Positions 15,946 through 24,549 of a DNA stretch of 64,000 nt are shown piece after piece (position 1 is the first letter of the stretch; each line of letters begins with the position of its first letter). The position numbers and the translations under genes are program-made. Source of the DNA: an uncultured Alphaproteobacteria bacterium (GTDB lineage Bacteria; Pseudomonadota; Alphaproteobacteria; RF32; CAG-239); assembly GCA_944391445.1 (NCBI GenBank), contig CALXTL010000001.1:62001-126000 (forward strand). Direction: 5' to 3'. The notes under the pieces were generated by a model. That model saw only the letters and a list, made by a program, of their open reading frames with translations. It did no database searches and was not told the DNA's origin.

Positions 15946-16773
15946 ATGAAAAAACATATTAAAAAAGATGACGATTACATTGGCCCGAGCCGCGGTTTTG
16001 CCAAAGTTTTTCACAAATTGATGATGACGCTTTTGTTTCCGCTGCGCAAACCTTTGTGGTTCCTTCTGATTCTGGCGGTGTTGTTTCTGGCGCCGACGTT
16101 TCGCGGGGTTAAGCCGGCGGAAGTTCATCTTTGGTACATACAGCAGATAAAAAGGCTCACGTCGCAGGCTTCCCTGCATATTGAGGAAACAGCCCGTGAA
16201 ACCATGCCGTCAGTAGAAAAAGTCGGCCAATTGGTTGAAAATATTACGGCAGGCGTTGCCTCATCCGGAGATGACAAAACAGCATCCGGTCCGCATTTGG
16301 TAAGCCAACCGACGCCCAAAACGAGCCGCACGGCTTTCAGCGTGGCAGAACCGGTTGTCGCACCCGCCGAAAAGCCGCTGACAGAAAAAACGCAAGTTCA
16401 GGCGCCCAAACGGCCGGCTATGCCAACAACGAATGCGGCTGCCTCTGTCGAAAAAAGTTCATCAAAACTGAATTTGCGCTATCTTGATGTGCCGGAGCTT
16501 GTTTCGGGCGTGCCACAGATTATCAACGCCAATGAATTGCGTGTAGCCGGGCAGGACATCTTTTTATACGGCATTTTTGTTCAGCCGGCATCTGAAAAAG
16601 GGCTGGAAGCGGAGATGTATCTGCGTGCGTTAACTAAAGAAAAAAGCATAGACTGCAAAATTAACGCTTATACTTTTCAAAATATTGCCACAGCCGTTTG
16701 CACCATAGATGGCATCAACATCAACCGCCGCTTGGTTGAGCGCGGTTTTTCGCAAAATGTTGCGCTGGATTAA
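15946..16773 (+). CDS. Membrane-anchored thermonuclease-like (SNase-fold) protein
   Basis: A 275-residue protein starting directly after the metG stop. One membrane helix lies near residues 36-50 (PLWFLLILAVLFLAP). A Pro/Ala/Thr-rich linker covers residues 75-170. The C-terminal 100 residues resemble a thermonuclease (SNc) domain: RVAGQDIFLYGIFVQPASE, a Cys-containing centre, and INRRLVERGFSQ, which fits the typical N..lV..G.A end. The usual Arg-Asp-Glu catalytic set is not clearly present, so nuclease activity is doubtful. Coupled to metG by position only. Confidence 0.65.
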   Translation: MKKHIKKDDDYIGPSRGFAKVFHKLMMTLLFPLRKPLWFLLILAVLFLAPTFRGVKPAEVHLWYIQQIKRLTSQASLHIEETARETMPSVEKVGQLVENITAGVASSGDDKTASGPHLVSQPTPKTSRTAFSVAEPVVAPAEKPLTEKTQVQAPKRPAMPTTNAAASVEKSSSKLNLRYLDVPELVSGVPQIINANELRVAGQDIFLYGIFVQPASEKGLEAEMYLRALTKEKSIDCKINAYTFQNIATAVCTIDGININRRLVERGFSQNVALD

Positions 16774-16796
16774 GTCATTTTTATAAGGAAAAAACG

Positions 16797-18230
16797 ATGT
16801 GGCAACCAGTCTTGATGATCAGCGGATATTTTATCAGTGTTTTGGGAATAGCCATGTTATTTCCCGTTGCGCTGGATATCTATGACACAGATGCCAAATG
16901 GTCATATTTTATTACATCGTCCATTATTGCGATATTTATCGGTCTGTCTTTGTTTCTGTCCAACCGCGGCCGCATCAGAGACATCAGCTTGCGCCAAGCC
17001 TATCTGCTGACGACAATCAGTTGGTTTGCCGTTACCCTTTTGGCTGCAATTCCGCTGACGTTGTATGGGGCAGATTTTGCCGACGCAGTTTTCGAAGCGG
17101 CTTCAGGCATCTCGACCACCGGCTCAACAATCTACACCGACGTTGAGGTTCTGCCGCGTTCGGTTTTGCTGTGGCGGGCATTATTAAATGGTTTGGGCGG
17201 CATCGGCATTGTCATTTTCGCCATCGCGATGTTGCCGTTTCTTGGCATCGGCGGCATGCAGATTTTTCAACGTGAGAATTCCGATGTTAATGAAAAATTT
17301 ATGCCGCGCATCAGTTATATTGCCAAACGCATCATTATTGTTTATATCACTCTGGTTTTAGCCTGTTTATTTTCATTAAAATTAGCCGGAATGAATTGGT
17401 TTGACGCATTGTGCCATGCACTCAGCAGTATCGCCACCGGTGGTTTTTCAACCAAGAACGCATCCGTCGGCGCGTTTCATAATCCGGCAATTGAATGGAT
17501 CATTACCATATTTATGTTTCTTGGCGCTCTGCCTCTGACATTTTACCATAGTTTGCTGGCCACCAAAGATATCCATTCCTTGCGCTCAGTGCAGGTGAAC
17601 ACATTTATTAAGGTGTTGGCTGTTTATATCTCGGTTGTCACGCTTTGGCTGGTTTATAACAATGTCTATGACTTTGAAACCGCACTGCGTCAGGCATCTT
17701 TCAATGTGGTTTCCATTGTAACATCGACGGGTTTTGTTTCTGCCGATTATTTGAACTGGGGGGCATTTGCCGGTACGGCTTTTATCATCTTTGCGCTGAC
17801 GGGCGGCTGTACCGGTTCGACCTCCGGCTCAATCAAGATTTTTCGCTGGCAGGTAATTTGGGCACAATTAAAAAGAGCCATGATCACAACGCTGGAACCA
17901 CATCGCATGTCTCCGCTCAAAGTCGGCTCAGTGCCTATCAGCGGTGAGGTTGCCGGTTCGGTTTATATTATGTTGATCGCTTTTTGCCTGAGCCTTACGG
18001 TTCTAACATTTGCGGTCGCTTTATGCGGCTACGATTTTGCCACATCATTCAGCGCCGTTTTAGCCAGCATGACCAATTCCGGCCCTGGTGTGGTTGCCTC
18101 AATCGGCCCTTCGGGAAATTATGCTTTCTTTCCGGATCGTATCAAATATATTTTAGCTTTTGCCATGTTGCTCGGCCGTTTGGAAGTGATGACTGTATTG
18201 GTCTTGTTTACCAAAAACTTTTGGAAATAA
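16797..18230 (+). CDS. trkH: Trk-type potassium uptake protein TrkH
   Basis: A 477-residue membrane protein of the TrkH/KtrB family that moves potassium into the cell, normally with the NAD-binding gate TrkA (not in the window). The repeated pore loops are visible: SGISTTGSTIYTD, SSIATGGFSTKN, SIVTSTGFVSADY and a last loop around SMTNSGPGV. AAGGAAAA precedes ATG 16797. It is followed by its own terminator. Confidence 0.93.
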   Translation: MWQPVLMISGYFISVLGIAMLFPVALDIYDTDAKWSYFITSSIIAIFIGLSLFLSNRGRIRDISLRQAYLLTTISWFAVTLLAAIPLTLYGADFADAVFEAASGISTTGSTIYTDVEVLPRSVLLWRALLNGLGGIGIVIFAIAMLPFLGIGGMQIFQRENSDVNEKFMPRISYIAKRIIIVYITLVLACLFSLKLAGMNWFDALCHALSSIATGGFSTKNASVGAFHNPAIEWIITIFMFLGALPLTFYHSLLATKDIHSLRSVQVNTFIKVLAVYISVVTLWLVYNNVYDFETALRQASFNVVSIVTSTGFVSADYLNWGAFAGTAFIIFALTGGCTGSTSGSIKIFRWQVIWAQLKRAMITTLEPHRMSPLKVGSVPISGEVAGSVYIMLIAFCLSLTVLTFAVALCGYDFATSFSAVLASMTNSGPGVVASIGPSGNYAFFPDRIKYILAFAMLLGRLEVMTVLVLFTKNFWK

Positions 18231-18260
18231 AAATGCCGGGATATTGATCCCGGCATTTTT
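18231..18260 (+). terminator. Terminator between trkH and the DUF2155 gene
   Basis: A 12-base-pair stem (18231-18242 with 18247-18258), four-base loop and T run. The two genes are convergent. Confidence 0.9.
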
Positions 18261-18275
18261 ACACAACGACAAATA

Positions 18276-19124
18276 TTACTCTTCTTCGGCAAAGGCATTT
18301 TCCTCATCCGCGGCAAATGCGTTTTCTTCATCGATAAAGGTATTTTCCATCACATTTTCATCTCGTTCGGAAGAAGGCTGCGCTGCTTCAATCTCTTTTT
18401 TTGCCTCATCGGAGGCATTTGCCGCACCATCAACAGCCGTTGGTTGCTCTTTTATTGCAAATAAAGCCTGCGGGGCATCTTCATCCGCTTCTTCGGCCGG
18501 CGTCACAACAATTTCAACCGTTTTTTCTTCAGCCGCAGGTTCGGACATCTGATCCTCGGCGGCAATGGTTGCCTTAATCATTTCGTCAAACTCTGAAGAC
18601 TTTGCGGCTTCATCCGATTGCTGCATCGGGGAGGGTGATTCTTCGGCACTCGGAGAAACCTTGGGCTTGTCCGAACGCACCATCTCAATCTCATCCCGGG
18701 CTTGAAGAGCTTCTTCGTCCAGATAAACAACGCCTTTATTATCCTTATCATAGCATTTGAGCAGCCAAACATCATAAATAGGATGTTCGACAGCGCTCAA
18801 TGCCGGACTGGAAGAAAACATCCACCCTTTAAAAATATTCACCGGATTTTCACGGTCGTAATCATCAATTACATCAACAAAAGCCGTGTTTTCGGGCGTT
18901 TCTTCAGGGGTGCGGGTCACGCATTTACGCACCAATATTGAAAAACTTCCAAATTTAACCGGACTGTTAACCGGAACGTCAATCTCACTGACTCTGCCTG
19001 TAATTTTATCCATGGCCTGCATCCGAGCTGTATTGGTTTCAACCGTGGCAGCTTGCGCCAACGGCGAAAACACACTGCTTAACAACAGGGCAGGCAGAAA
19101 AAGCTTATTTGCTTTCAGCGCCAT
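18276..19124 (-). CDS. DUF2155 domain exported protein
   Basis: A 282-residue protein with a clear signal peptide (LFLPALLLSSVFSPLAQA). Residues about 35-135 form the DUF2155 domain typical of alphaproteobacteria: MQAMDKITGRVSEIDVPV, a Cys pair region and FVDVIDDYDRENPVNIFKGW with the SSPALSAVEHPIYDVWLLKC end. The remaining 130 residues are acidic, Glu/Ala-rich and of low complexity. It overlaps the MlaD gene upstream by 20 bases; this pairing is common in the group. The periplasmic role is unknown. Confidence 0.85.
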   Translation of the reverse strand: MALKANKLFLPALLLSSVFSPLAQAATVETNTARMQAMDKITGRVSEIDVPVNSPVKFGSFSILVRKCVTRTPEETPENTAFVDVIDDYDRENPVNIFKGWMFSSSPALSAVEHPIYDVWLLKCYDKDNKGVVYLDEEALQARDEIEMVRSDKPKVSPSAEESPSPMQQSDEAAKSSEFDEMIKATIAAEDQMSEPAAEEKTVEIVVTPAEEADEDAPQALFAIKEQPTAVDGAANASDEAKKEIEAAQPSSERDENVMENTFIDEENAFAADEENAFAEEE

Positions 19125-19566
19125 TGTCTGTCACCATAAAAATGATCTCACCGACCATATCTTCAAGCGTTTTAAAATCTTTGGTATTTTGCATTGTGTC
19201 TCCGTCTTGAAGATAAGTTTTGGCATGTCCCGGTTCAATCTTGATAAATTTGTCACCCATCAGACCATCGCCGACAATGGCCGCTACACTGTCTGAAGGC
19301 AGTTTGATATCGGAAGTCAGGCTCATCTTGATTTCGGCGGTATAATCGGCCGGGTCAAGATTCTGAGCAATGACGGTTCCGATTTTGATACCGTTCAGCC
19401 GCACATCAGAGCCGACTGTTAAACCGCCGACTTTTAAAAACCGAGCTGTCACATTATACCCTTTGACCACCTGCAAATCAGAAACGTTATAAGCAAAATA
19501 GGCAAAAAACGCGGCCACAAACAAGACCAAAATTCCCATAATTGTTTCAACTGGCTTCTTATTCAT
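19105..19566 (-). CDS. MlaD family lipid-transport protein (copy 1)
   Basis: A 153-residue MCE/MlaD protein with one N-terminal membrane helix (IMGILVLFVAAFFAYFAY) and one MCE domain (ARFLKVGGLTVGSDVRLNGIKIG; GLMGDKFIKIEPG). Such proteins form rings that carry phospholipids between the outer and inner membrane. GAGGAG precedes ATG 19566, which is preferred over an ATG at 19581. It is 11 bases behind the second MlaD gene. The MlaE/MlaF permease and ATPase are not in the window. Confidence 0.9.
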   Translation of the reverse strand: MNKKPVETIMGILVLFVAAFFAYFAYNVSDLQVVKGYNVTARFLKVGGLTVGSDVRLNGIKIGTVIAQNLDPADYTAEIKMSLTSDIKLPSDSVAAIVGDGLMGDKFIKIEPGHAKTYLQDGDTMQNTKDFKTLEDMVGEIIFMVTDNGAESK

Positions 19567-19577
19567 CGAAATTCTCC

Positions 19578-20096
19578 TCAAATCGATTTTTTATGATTAT
19601 TTTTTGTTTCAGATGTTTGACGGTTAGCTTTGCCGATGCTGACGATACGATCAAGCAGCTCTTCAATAACCATGGCGTCTTGTGTATAAGAAAATTCGCC
19701 TCCCGGAGCCAGCATATCCTCCGAACCGCCCGGTTCAATTTCAATATATTTGGCGCCCATTAGCCCGGAGCTTACGATAGAAGCACTGCTGTCATCCGGA
19801 ATCTGTACGGAGTCTTTAATTTCCAAAGTCAGAACAGCCTTAAAATTTTCATCCAAACGAGCCGCCACAACTTTACCGATATCCATCCCGGCCAAACGTA
19901 CCAAATCTCCCACCAGCAGCCCGTCTGTTCGGTTAAAACGGGCATTCAGCGCATAATATGAACCTTGCTCATCATGGCTGATGTGTTTTTTATTGAAGAT
20001 CCACAAGCCGACAACCAGCAGAATTGCCGCGGAAACAAAAAAAGCGATCCGTAAATAACGGGTTTCTTCTTTGCTGTATACCTCACGTGTTAGCAT
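19578..20096 (-). CDS. MlaD family lipid-transport protein (copy 2)
   Basis: A 172-residue second MCE protein. It has a membrane helix (LRIAFFVSAAILLVVGLWIF) and an MCE domain with ALNARFNRTDGLLVGDLVRLAGMDIG and GLMGAKYIEIEPGG. It differs clearly from copy 1 but shares its layout, so the pair looks like an old duplication. AAGGA precedes ATG 20096. First gene of the three-gene minus-strand operon. Confidence 0.88.
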   Translation of the reverse strand: MLTREVYSKEETRYLRIAFFVSAAILLVVGLWIFNKKHISHDEQGSYYALNARFNRTDGLLVGDLVRLAGMDIGKVVAARLDENFKAVLTLEIKDSVQIPDDSSASIVSSGLMGAKYIEIEPGGSEDMLAPGGEFSYTQDAMVIEELLDRIVSIGKANRQTSETKNNHKKSI

Positions 20097-20252
20097 TTTC
20101 TTTCTAAATCCTTTATCTAAAATCTAGATATATAAATAAAGTAAAATAAATCTTTTGTCACCAAAGATTTTGAAAAATAAAAATAGTTGTTAAAATTTAA
20201 AAATAATTTGTTAAGATAAAGATAATTTTAGATATCCGGGATAACAAAACAC

Positions 20253-20969
20253 ATGATTGCCATTAAAGACCTGAACAAATCTTTCGGCTGTAAGAAAGTC
20301 ATCCACAATCTAAACATATGCATCAACAATAATGAAGTTGTTGCCTTGCTGGGCCCCAACGGCGCCGGCAAAACCACACTGATGCGCCTGATGACGGGCT
20401 TTTACCAACCAGACAGCGGCGAAATCATCATCAATCATCATCGCTTGACCGAAGAAAGAATTGCCGCATTAAAAAATACGGCTTATGTGCCAGAAGTTGG
20501 GGCGCTTTACCCCGAAATGAGCGTTTTTGAATATATCAAATACATGGCAGATCTGCGGCAAATGGCAAATCAGGCATTTATTGACAACTTACTCACACTG
20601 GTACAAGAACTTGGAATTGAAGAAGTGATCAATCAACGCTGCGAAACTCTTTCCAAGGGGTTTAAGCGTCGGGTGGCCATAGCCGGCGCGCTGATCCATC
20701 GTCCCAAAACAGTTATCCTTGATGAACCGACAGAGGGACTGGATCCGAACCAGAAGCAGTCTGTCCGCGAGTTTATTCGTAACTATGGCAAAAAAAATAC
20801 CGTTGTCATCTCCACACATATTATGGAGGAGGTGGAAGCAATGGCCGGGCGGGTTATTTTGATCAATCACGGCCGGCTGATTTGTGATACAACGCCGGCT
20901 TTACTGCTGCAAAACACGGCAGCGGCCGATATTGACGAAGCTTTTCGCGCGCTGACGGCAGATAAATAG
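20253..20969 (+). CDS. ABC-2 type ATP-binding protein (GldA-like)
   Basis: A 238-residue ATPase. Walker A is GPNGAGKTT, the signature is LSKGFKRRVAIAGAL (a K in place of the usual GG form), and Walker B is TVILDEPTEGLDP with a switch His in STHIMEE. The downstream permease and GldG-like partner identify it as the GldA-type motor of an exporter. Spacing to the next gene is 9 bases. The substrate is unknown. Confidence 0.9.
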   Translation: MIAIKDLNKSFGCKKVIHNLNICINNNEVVALLGPNGAGKTTLMRLMTGFYQPDSGEIIINHHRLTEERIAALKNTAYVPEVGALYPEMSVFEYIKYMADLRQMANQAFIDNLLTLVQELGIEEVINQRCETLSKGFKRRVAIAGALIHRPKTVILDEPTEGLDPNQKQSVREFIRNYGKKNTVVISTHIMEEVEAMAGRVILINHGRLICDTTPALLLQNTAAADIDEAFRALTADK

Positions 20970-20978
20970 GAGATCAGA

Positions 20979-21710
20979 ATGTTTACAAATCTCTGGACAA
21001 TCACAAAAAAGGAATTAAGCGGTTATTTTCGTAGCCGTCTGGGCTATTTTATTCTGCCGATATATATTTTCCTGGTCATGCTCGGCACTTTTTTAGGGAC
21101 AGATTTCTTTGCCCGCACCAATGAAACTCTAATGCAGTTCTTCATGTTGCAAAACAGTGTGCTGCAACTGGTGATTCCGGCCATTACAATGAAACTTTGG
21201 ACAGATGAACGCCGCCAAAACACACTGGAATTGTTGCTCAGCCAGCCGGTAAGCCTGACAGCCATGGTTTTGGGAAAGTTTTTCGCCGCCTGGGGAATAT
21301 GCGCGTTGTTATTGCTGTCGGTTTCCGGACTGTGGCTTCTGAGCAATTTTATTATCCCGCTGGACAATCGTGGTATACTGGTCAGCTTCGGAGCCTGTTT
21401 GTTGATGTCCGGAGCATTGTGCGCCGTTTGCGCAACGGTATCGGCGTTGACATCTCATGCCGTTGCTTCATTCATGGTATCTCTTTTGGTTTGTTTCATC
21501 TTGAGCAATTTCAATCTGAGCGCCTGGCTGCAAAAAGCAAATATTTCCAACGAAGTCCTGATTCGCAGCAGTCAGGTTCTTGATTTTAAGCAGCATTTTA
21601 TCAATATTGTTTCCGGGCAGCTGAGCATAGCCAATTTGTTTTATTATCTGAGTTTTATGGTGCTGGCTTTATGGTTCAATGTCGCCGCCGTTGAATATAA
21701 AAGGAATTGA
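20979..21710 (+). CDS. ABC-2 type permease (GldF-like)
   Basis: A 243-residue membrane protein with about six helices. ELSGYFRSRLGYFILPIYIFLV is the standard N-terminus of ABC-2 permeases, and LWTDERRQNTLELLLSQPV is the family's conserved cytosolic segment. It would form the channel with the ATPase before it. GGAGATCAG precedes ATG 20979. The stop lies two bases before the next ATG. Confidence 0.88.
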   Translation: MFTNLWTITKKELSGYFRSRLGYFILPIYIFLVMLGTFLGTDFFARTNETLMQFFMLQNSVLQLVIPAITMKLWTDERRQNTLELLLSQPVSLTAMVLGKFFAAWGICALLLLSVSGLWLLSNFIIPLDNRGILVSFGACLLMSGALCAVCATVSALTSHAVASFMVSLLVCFILSNFNLSAWLQKANISNEVLIRSSQVLDFKQHFINIVSGQLSIANLFYYLSFMVLALWFNVAAVEYKRN

Positions 21711-21712
21711 AG

Positions 21713-23563
21713 ATGAAAAAGACCGTCCTGGCAGGCTTCGGACTGTTACTTGCCATATCTTTCATTACGCTGAACATTGCCGTATTTTTATTTGGCAGCG
21801 CGCAGGTGTTTGATCTGACAGCCTCCCGCAAGTATACTTTAAGCCAGCCGACACTCGACTGGCTGTCTGCAAATGAAAAAAATCTATATATTCGCTTATA
21901 TGAATCCGCCGATTTGCGGCAAATAGACCCGCGTCTGGAAGAATACAGCGTTTATGTTTTGAAATTATTGGAGCAATACCGCCAACATGCCAAACACAAA
22001 CTCGGGCTGCAGGTGGTTCGGGTAGAGCCTTTTTCTTTGCAGGAGACGGAAGCGCGCAGTCTTGGTATCCGCGAGCTTCGAACGCCTAAAAGCAAACATC
22101 CTGGCTTTTTGGGTCTGATCATGTCAGATGATGCCGGCAACATGGTGCCGTTGCCATACCTGAACCCAGACAGGCAAAGCAGTCTGGAGCAGGACATCAC
22201 GCGTCTGTTAAGTAATCTGGATCCGGCACAGAGGCCGGATGTCGGCATCTTATCTCCGGCATTCAGGGTCATTCCGAGTCTTGACGCTTTTGATCATTCA
22301 ACGCCATGGCCTGTTGCCGACTTTTTGGCACGCGATTATGATTTGACCTATATTGACGGCAAAACAGGACAAATTCCGCTGCACATTGATGTTTTGTTGG
22401 TTGTTAATCCCGTTGAACTGTCAAACCCGACATTGTATGCCATCGATCAGTTTCTGCTCTATGGCGGCAAAGTCATAATGTTTGTTGATTCTTTGTCGGA
22501 ATACATGTTGTCACGCCGGCTGATGCCGCCGCAGATGCTCTCGGCGTCATATCTGGGCGATTTTATGAAAAATCTGGGAATATCTTACGCACCTGATCTT
22601 GTTATTGCGGACAACCTCAACGCTCGCCGTGTTACAACCCGGGAAGCGGCCTTTTTATACCCGTTTTGGCTCAGTTTAAGAAAAGAAGCTTTTGCGCCAC
22701 ACCCGATAATGTCCGGTGTAGAAAGCTTGAATTTTAATTCGGCCACACGCTTCAACACAACCCCCGTTGACGGCATAAAGGCAACGGTTTTGGCGGTTTC
22801 CGGCGCTAACGGCGGCGAGGTCAACAATGCCGAACTTTCCCATAAAACGCCGGACCAGCCTTTGAAAACATATCAGAGCACTGCCGGCAATTATCCGCTT
22901 GCCGTTTTGCTGGAAGGAAAGTTTACTTCTTATTTCAAAACGCCGTATGTCCCAGCAATCAATGAACTTCCTTTTATCAGTATCTCTCTGGAAGAGGGGA
23001 AGATATTGTTTGTTGCTGACAGCGACATGCTGCTGTCGGCGACATGGAATGCCAACACATCGCCCGAACAGGAATGGTACGATATTGTACCATCTTCCGG
23101 AAATTTGGATTTTTTGACCAACGCTGTTGATTATTTGGCCGGGACAGGGACCCCGGTTGCGGTTTCAAAAAAGACAGATGTGCCCAAAACGCGTTCTTTG
23201 GCAGAAAGTTTTGCGTCGGCCGCTTCTCAAAAAACAGCAGCCGAACGCGCACAGATTCTTGAAAAGCTCCGCCAAACCGAAGAGGAAATTCGCCGCATTG
23301 CCGAACAAATGCGGCAAAATGAACTGTTGCCGTCGTTGAATGTCACCCGCAGGCAGGAGAAACTCGAGCGGGATAAACTGCGGCTGCAAAAAGAACAACA
23401 ACGCGCCGATTATGCCACAGCCGAGGCTTATCGGGAAATTGTCCGTAGCTTTATGATCTCAAACATCGGGATCGGACTCTTTTTTGTGCTTCTCATCGCT
23501 GTCGTTCACGGGCTGATTGCCCGTTGTATCAAACGCCGGGTCGGAGGATACATCAATGAATAG
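21713..23563 (+). CDS. GldG-like ABC auxiliary protein
   Basis: A 616-residue protein. It has a membrane helix at residues 4-26, a large periplasmic domain of the ABC_transp_aux/GldG type (FDLTASRKYTLSQPTLDWL; VDVLLVVNPVEL-like segment; GGKVIMFVDS), an acidic/basic coiled coil near residues 505-570, and a final membrane helix (IGIGLFFVLLIAVVHGLIA). ATG 21713 follows AAGGA; a TTG at 21707 is weaker. GldG works with GldA and GldF. In non-gliding bacteria the transported substrate is not known. Confidence 0.85.
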   Translation: MKKTVLAGFGLLLAISFITLNIAVFLFGSAQVFDLTASRKYTLSQPTLDWLSANEKNLYIRLYESADLRQIDPRLEEYSVYVLKLLEQYRQHAKHKLGLQVVRVEPFSLQETEARSLGIRELRTPKSKHPGFLGLIMSDDAGNMVPLPYLNPDRQSSLEQDITRLLSNLDPAQRPDVGILSPAFRVIPSLDAFDHSTPWPVADFLARDYDLTYIDGKTGQIPLHIDVLLVVNPVELSNPTLYAIDQFLLYGGKVIMFVDSLSEYMLSRRLMPPQMLSASYLGDFMKNLGISYAPDLVIADNLNARRVTTREAAFLYPFWLSLRKEAFAPHPIMSGVESLNFNSATRFNTTPVDGIKATVLAVSGANGGEVNNAELSHKTPDQPLKTYQSTAGNYPLAVLLEGKFTSYFKTPYVPAINELPFISISLEEGKILFVADSDMLLSATWNANTSPEQEWYDIVPSSGNLDFLTNAVDYLAGTGTPVAVSKKTDVPKTRSLAESFASAASQKTAAERAQILEKLRQTEEEIRRIAEQMRQNELLPSLNVTRRQEKLERDKLRLQKEQQRADYATAEAYREIVRSFMISNIGIGLFFVLLIAVVHGLIARCIKRRVGGYINE

Positions 23564-24536
23564 AAGAAATATATATTCAGCCGTCGGGCTGCTGTTGTTT
23601 TCTCTGGCGGCGATGCTTGCGGCCATATTGTTTACCAATTTCAAATATCCGATGCAATCTCAGGGAACTTTGGCGTTTGGCGCCAGTTACCGTGATGGTA
23701 TTAACCTGGATAAAATTGTGCTTCGCACCCGCCAGGGTGATATTACGCTTCATCTGCAGGATAATCTGTGGCGTGTAGCCGAAGCCGATGGCTATTTTGC
23801 CAATACTTATCTGTTGAATTTGCTTTTAACCGATCTGAACACTTCTGTTTTTTTCAGCCAAAGAGAAAATACGCCGCAGGCATTGCATGATTACGGTCTC
23901 CTGCCGCCGGCAAAAGATGAGCCCGCCTCAGGAACAGAGATAAAGACCTATGCCGGCACCAAACTTCTAAACGACGTTACAATCGGCAAACAAACAGCCA
24001 ATCATTTGTTCCGTTTCGCGCTTTTTGACAATGAAGAAATCTGGCAAATCAGCGGTCATTTTGATCTGCCGGAAGAAATATATTCATGGCTGCTGCAGCC
24101 GGTCATGGAGCTGCCGCCCTCATTAATTGAAACCATCCGTTTTTATCAGGACGGACAAATTTTCTCCCTTGGCAGAAAAAGAGCCGATATGCCTTTTTCA
24201 TCCGAAGATGGAAAAAAAGCAAAAGCTCGCCTGCTGACTTCGACCTTGTCAAACCTGACGGTTGAAGATGCCGCAGATACCGCCGGATTTGACAAATCTC
24301 GGTATATTTTGAACAGAAGGCTGGAAATTGTTACTTTTCAAGGCCTGGTCTTTTTCATTGATATTTACGTTGATAAAAACAACGAAACATGGATTCATAT
24401 CACTTTATCCACGACGGCACTTCCAATGAGCATTGTTAATGATTATATAAGAGACAATAAATTCTTATACGATAGCTGGTATTTCAAAATATCACCGGAG
24501 ACGGCAAAAATTTTAACACCGCTGTCCTTAACATAA
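23556..24536 (+). CDS. DUF4340-type membrane-anchored protein
   Basis: A 326-residue protein that usually follows GldG-like genes. One membrane helix (IYSAVGLLLFSLAAMLAAI) is followed by a periplasmic region with repeated beta-rich segments such as WRVAEADGYFAN and EIWQISGHFDLP. ATG 23556 has GGAGG eight bases upstream and overlaps the gldG end by 8 bases, so the two are coupled; an in-frame ATG at 23517 is inside the gldG tail. The function is unknown beyond belonging to this complex. Confidence 0.82.
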   Translation: MNRRNIYSAVGLLLFSLAAMLAAILFTNFKYPMQSQGTLAFGASYRDGINLDKIVLRTRQGDITLHLQDNLWRVAEADGYFANTYLLNLLLTDLNTSVFFSQRENTPQALHDYGLLPPAKDEPASGTEIKTYAGTKLLNDVTIGKQTANHLFRFALFDNEEIWQISGHFDLPEEIYSWLLQPVMELPPSLIETIRFYQDGQIFSLGRKRADMPFSSEDGKKAKARLLTSTLSNLTVEDAADTAGFDKSRYILNRRLEIVTFQGLVFFIDIYVDKNNETWIHITLSTTALPMSIVNDYIRDNKFLYDSWYFKISPETAKILTPLSLT

Positions 24537-24549
24537 AAGGGTTGATGAC

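Noticed and set aside
18244-18552. Plus-strand Ser/Ala-rich frame
   Set aside because: It is the antisense of the acidic low-complexity tail of the DUF2155 protein.
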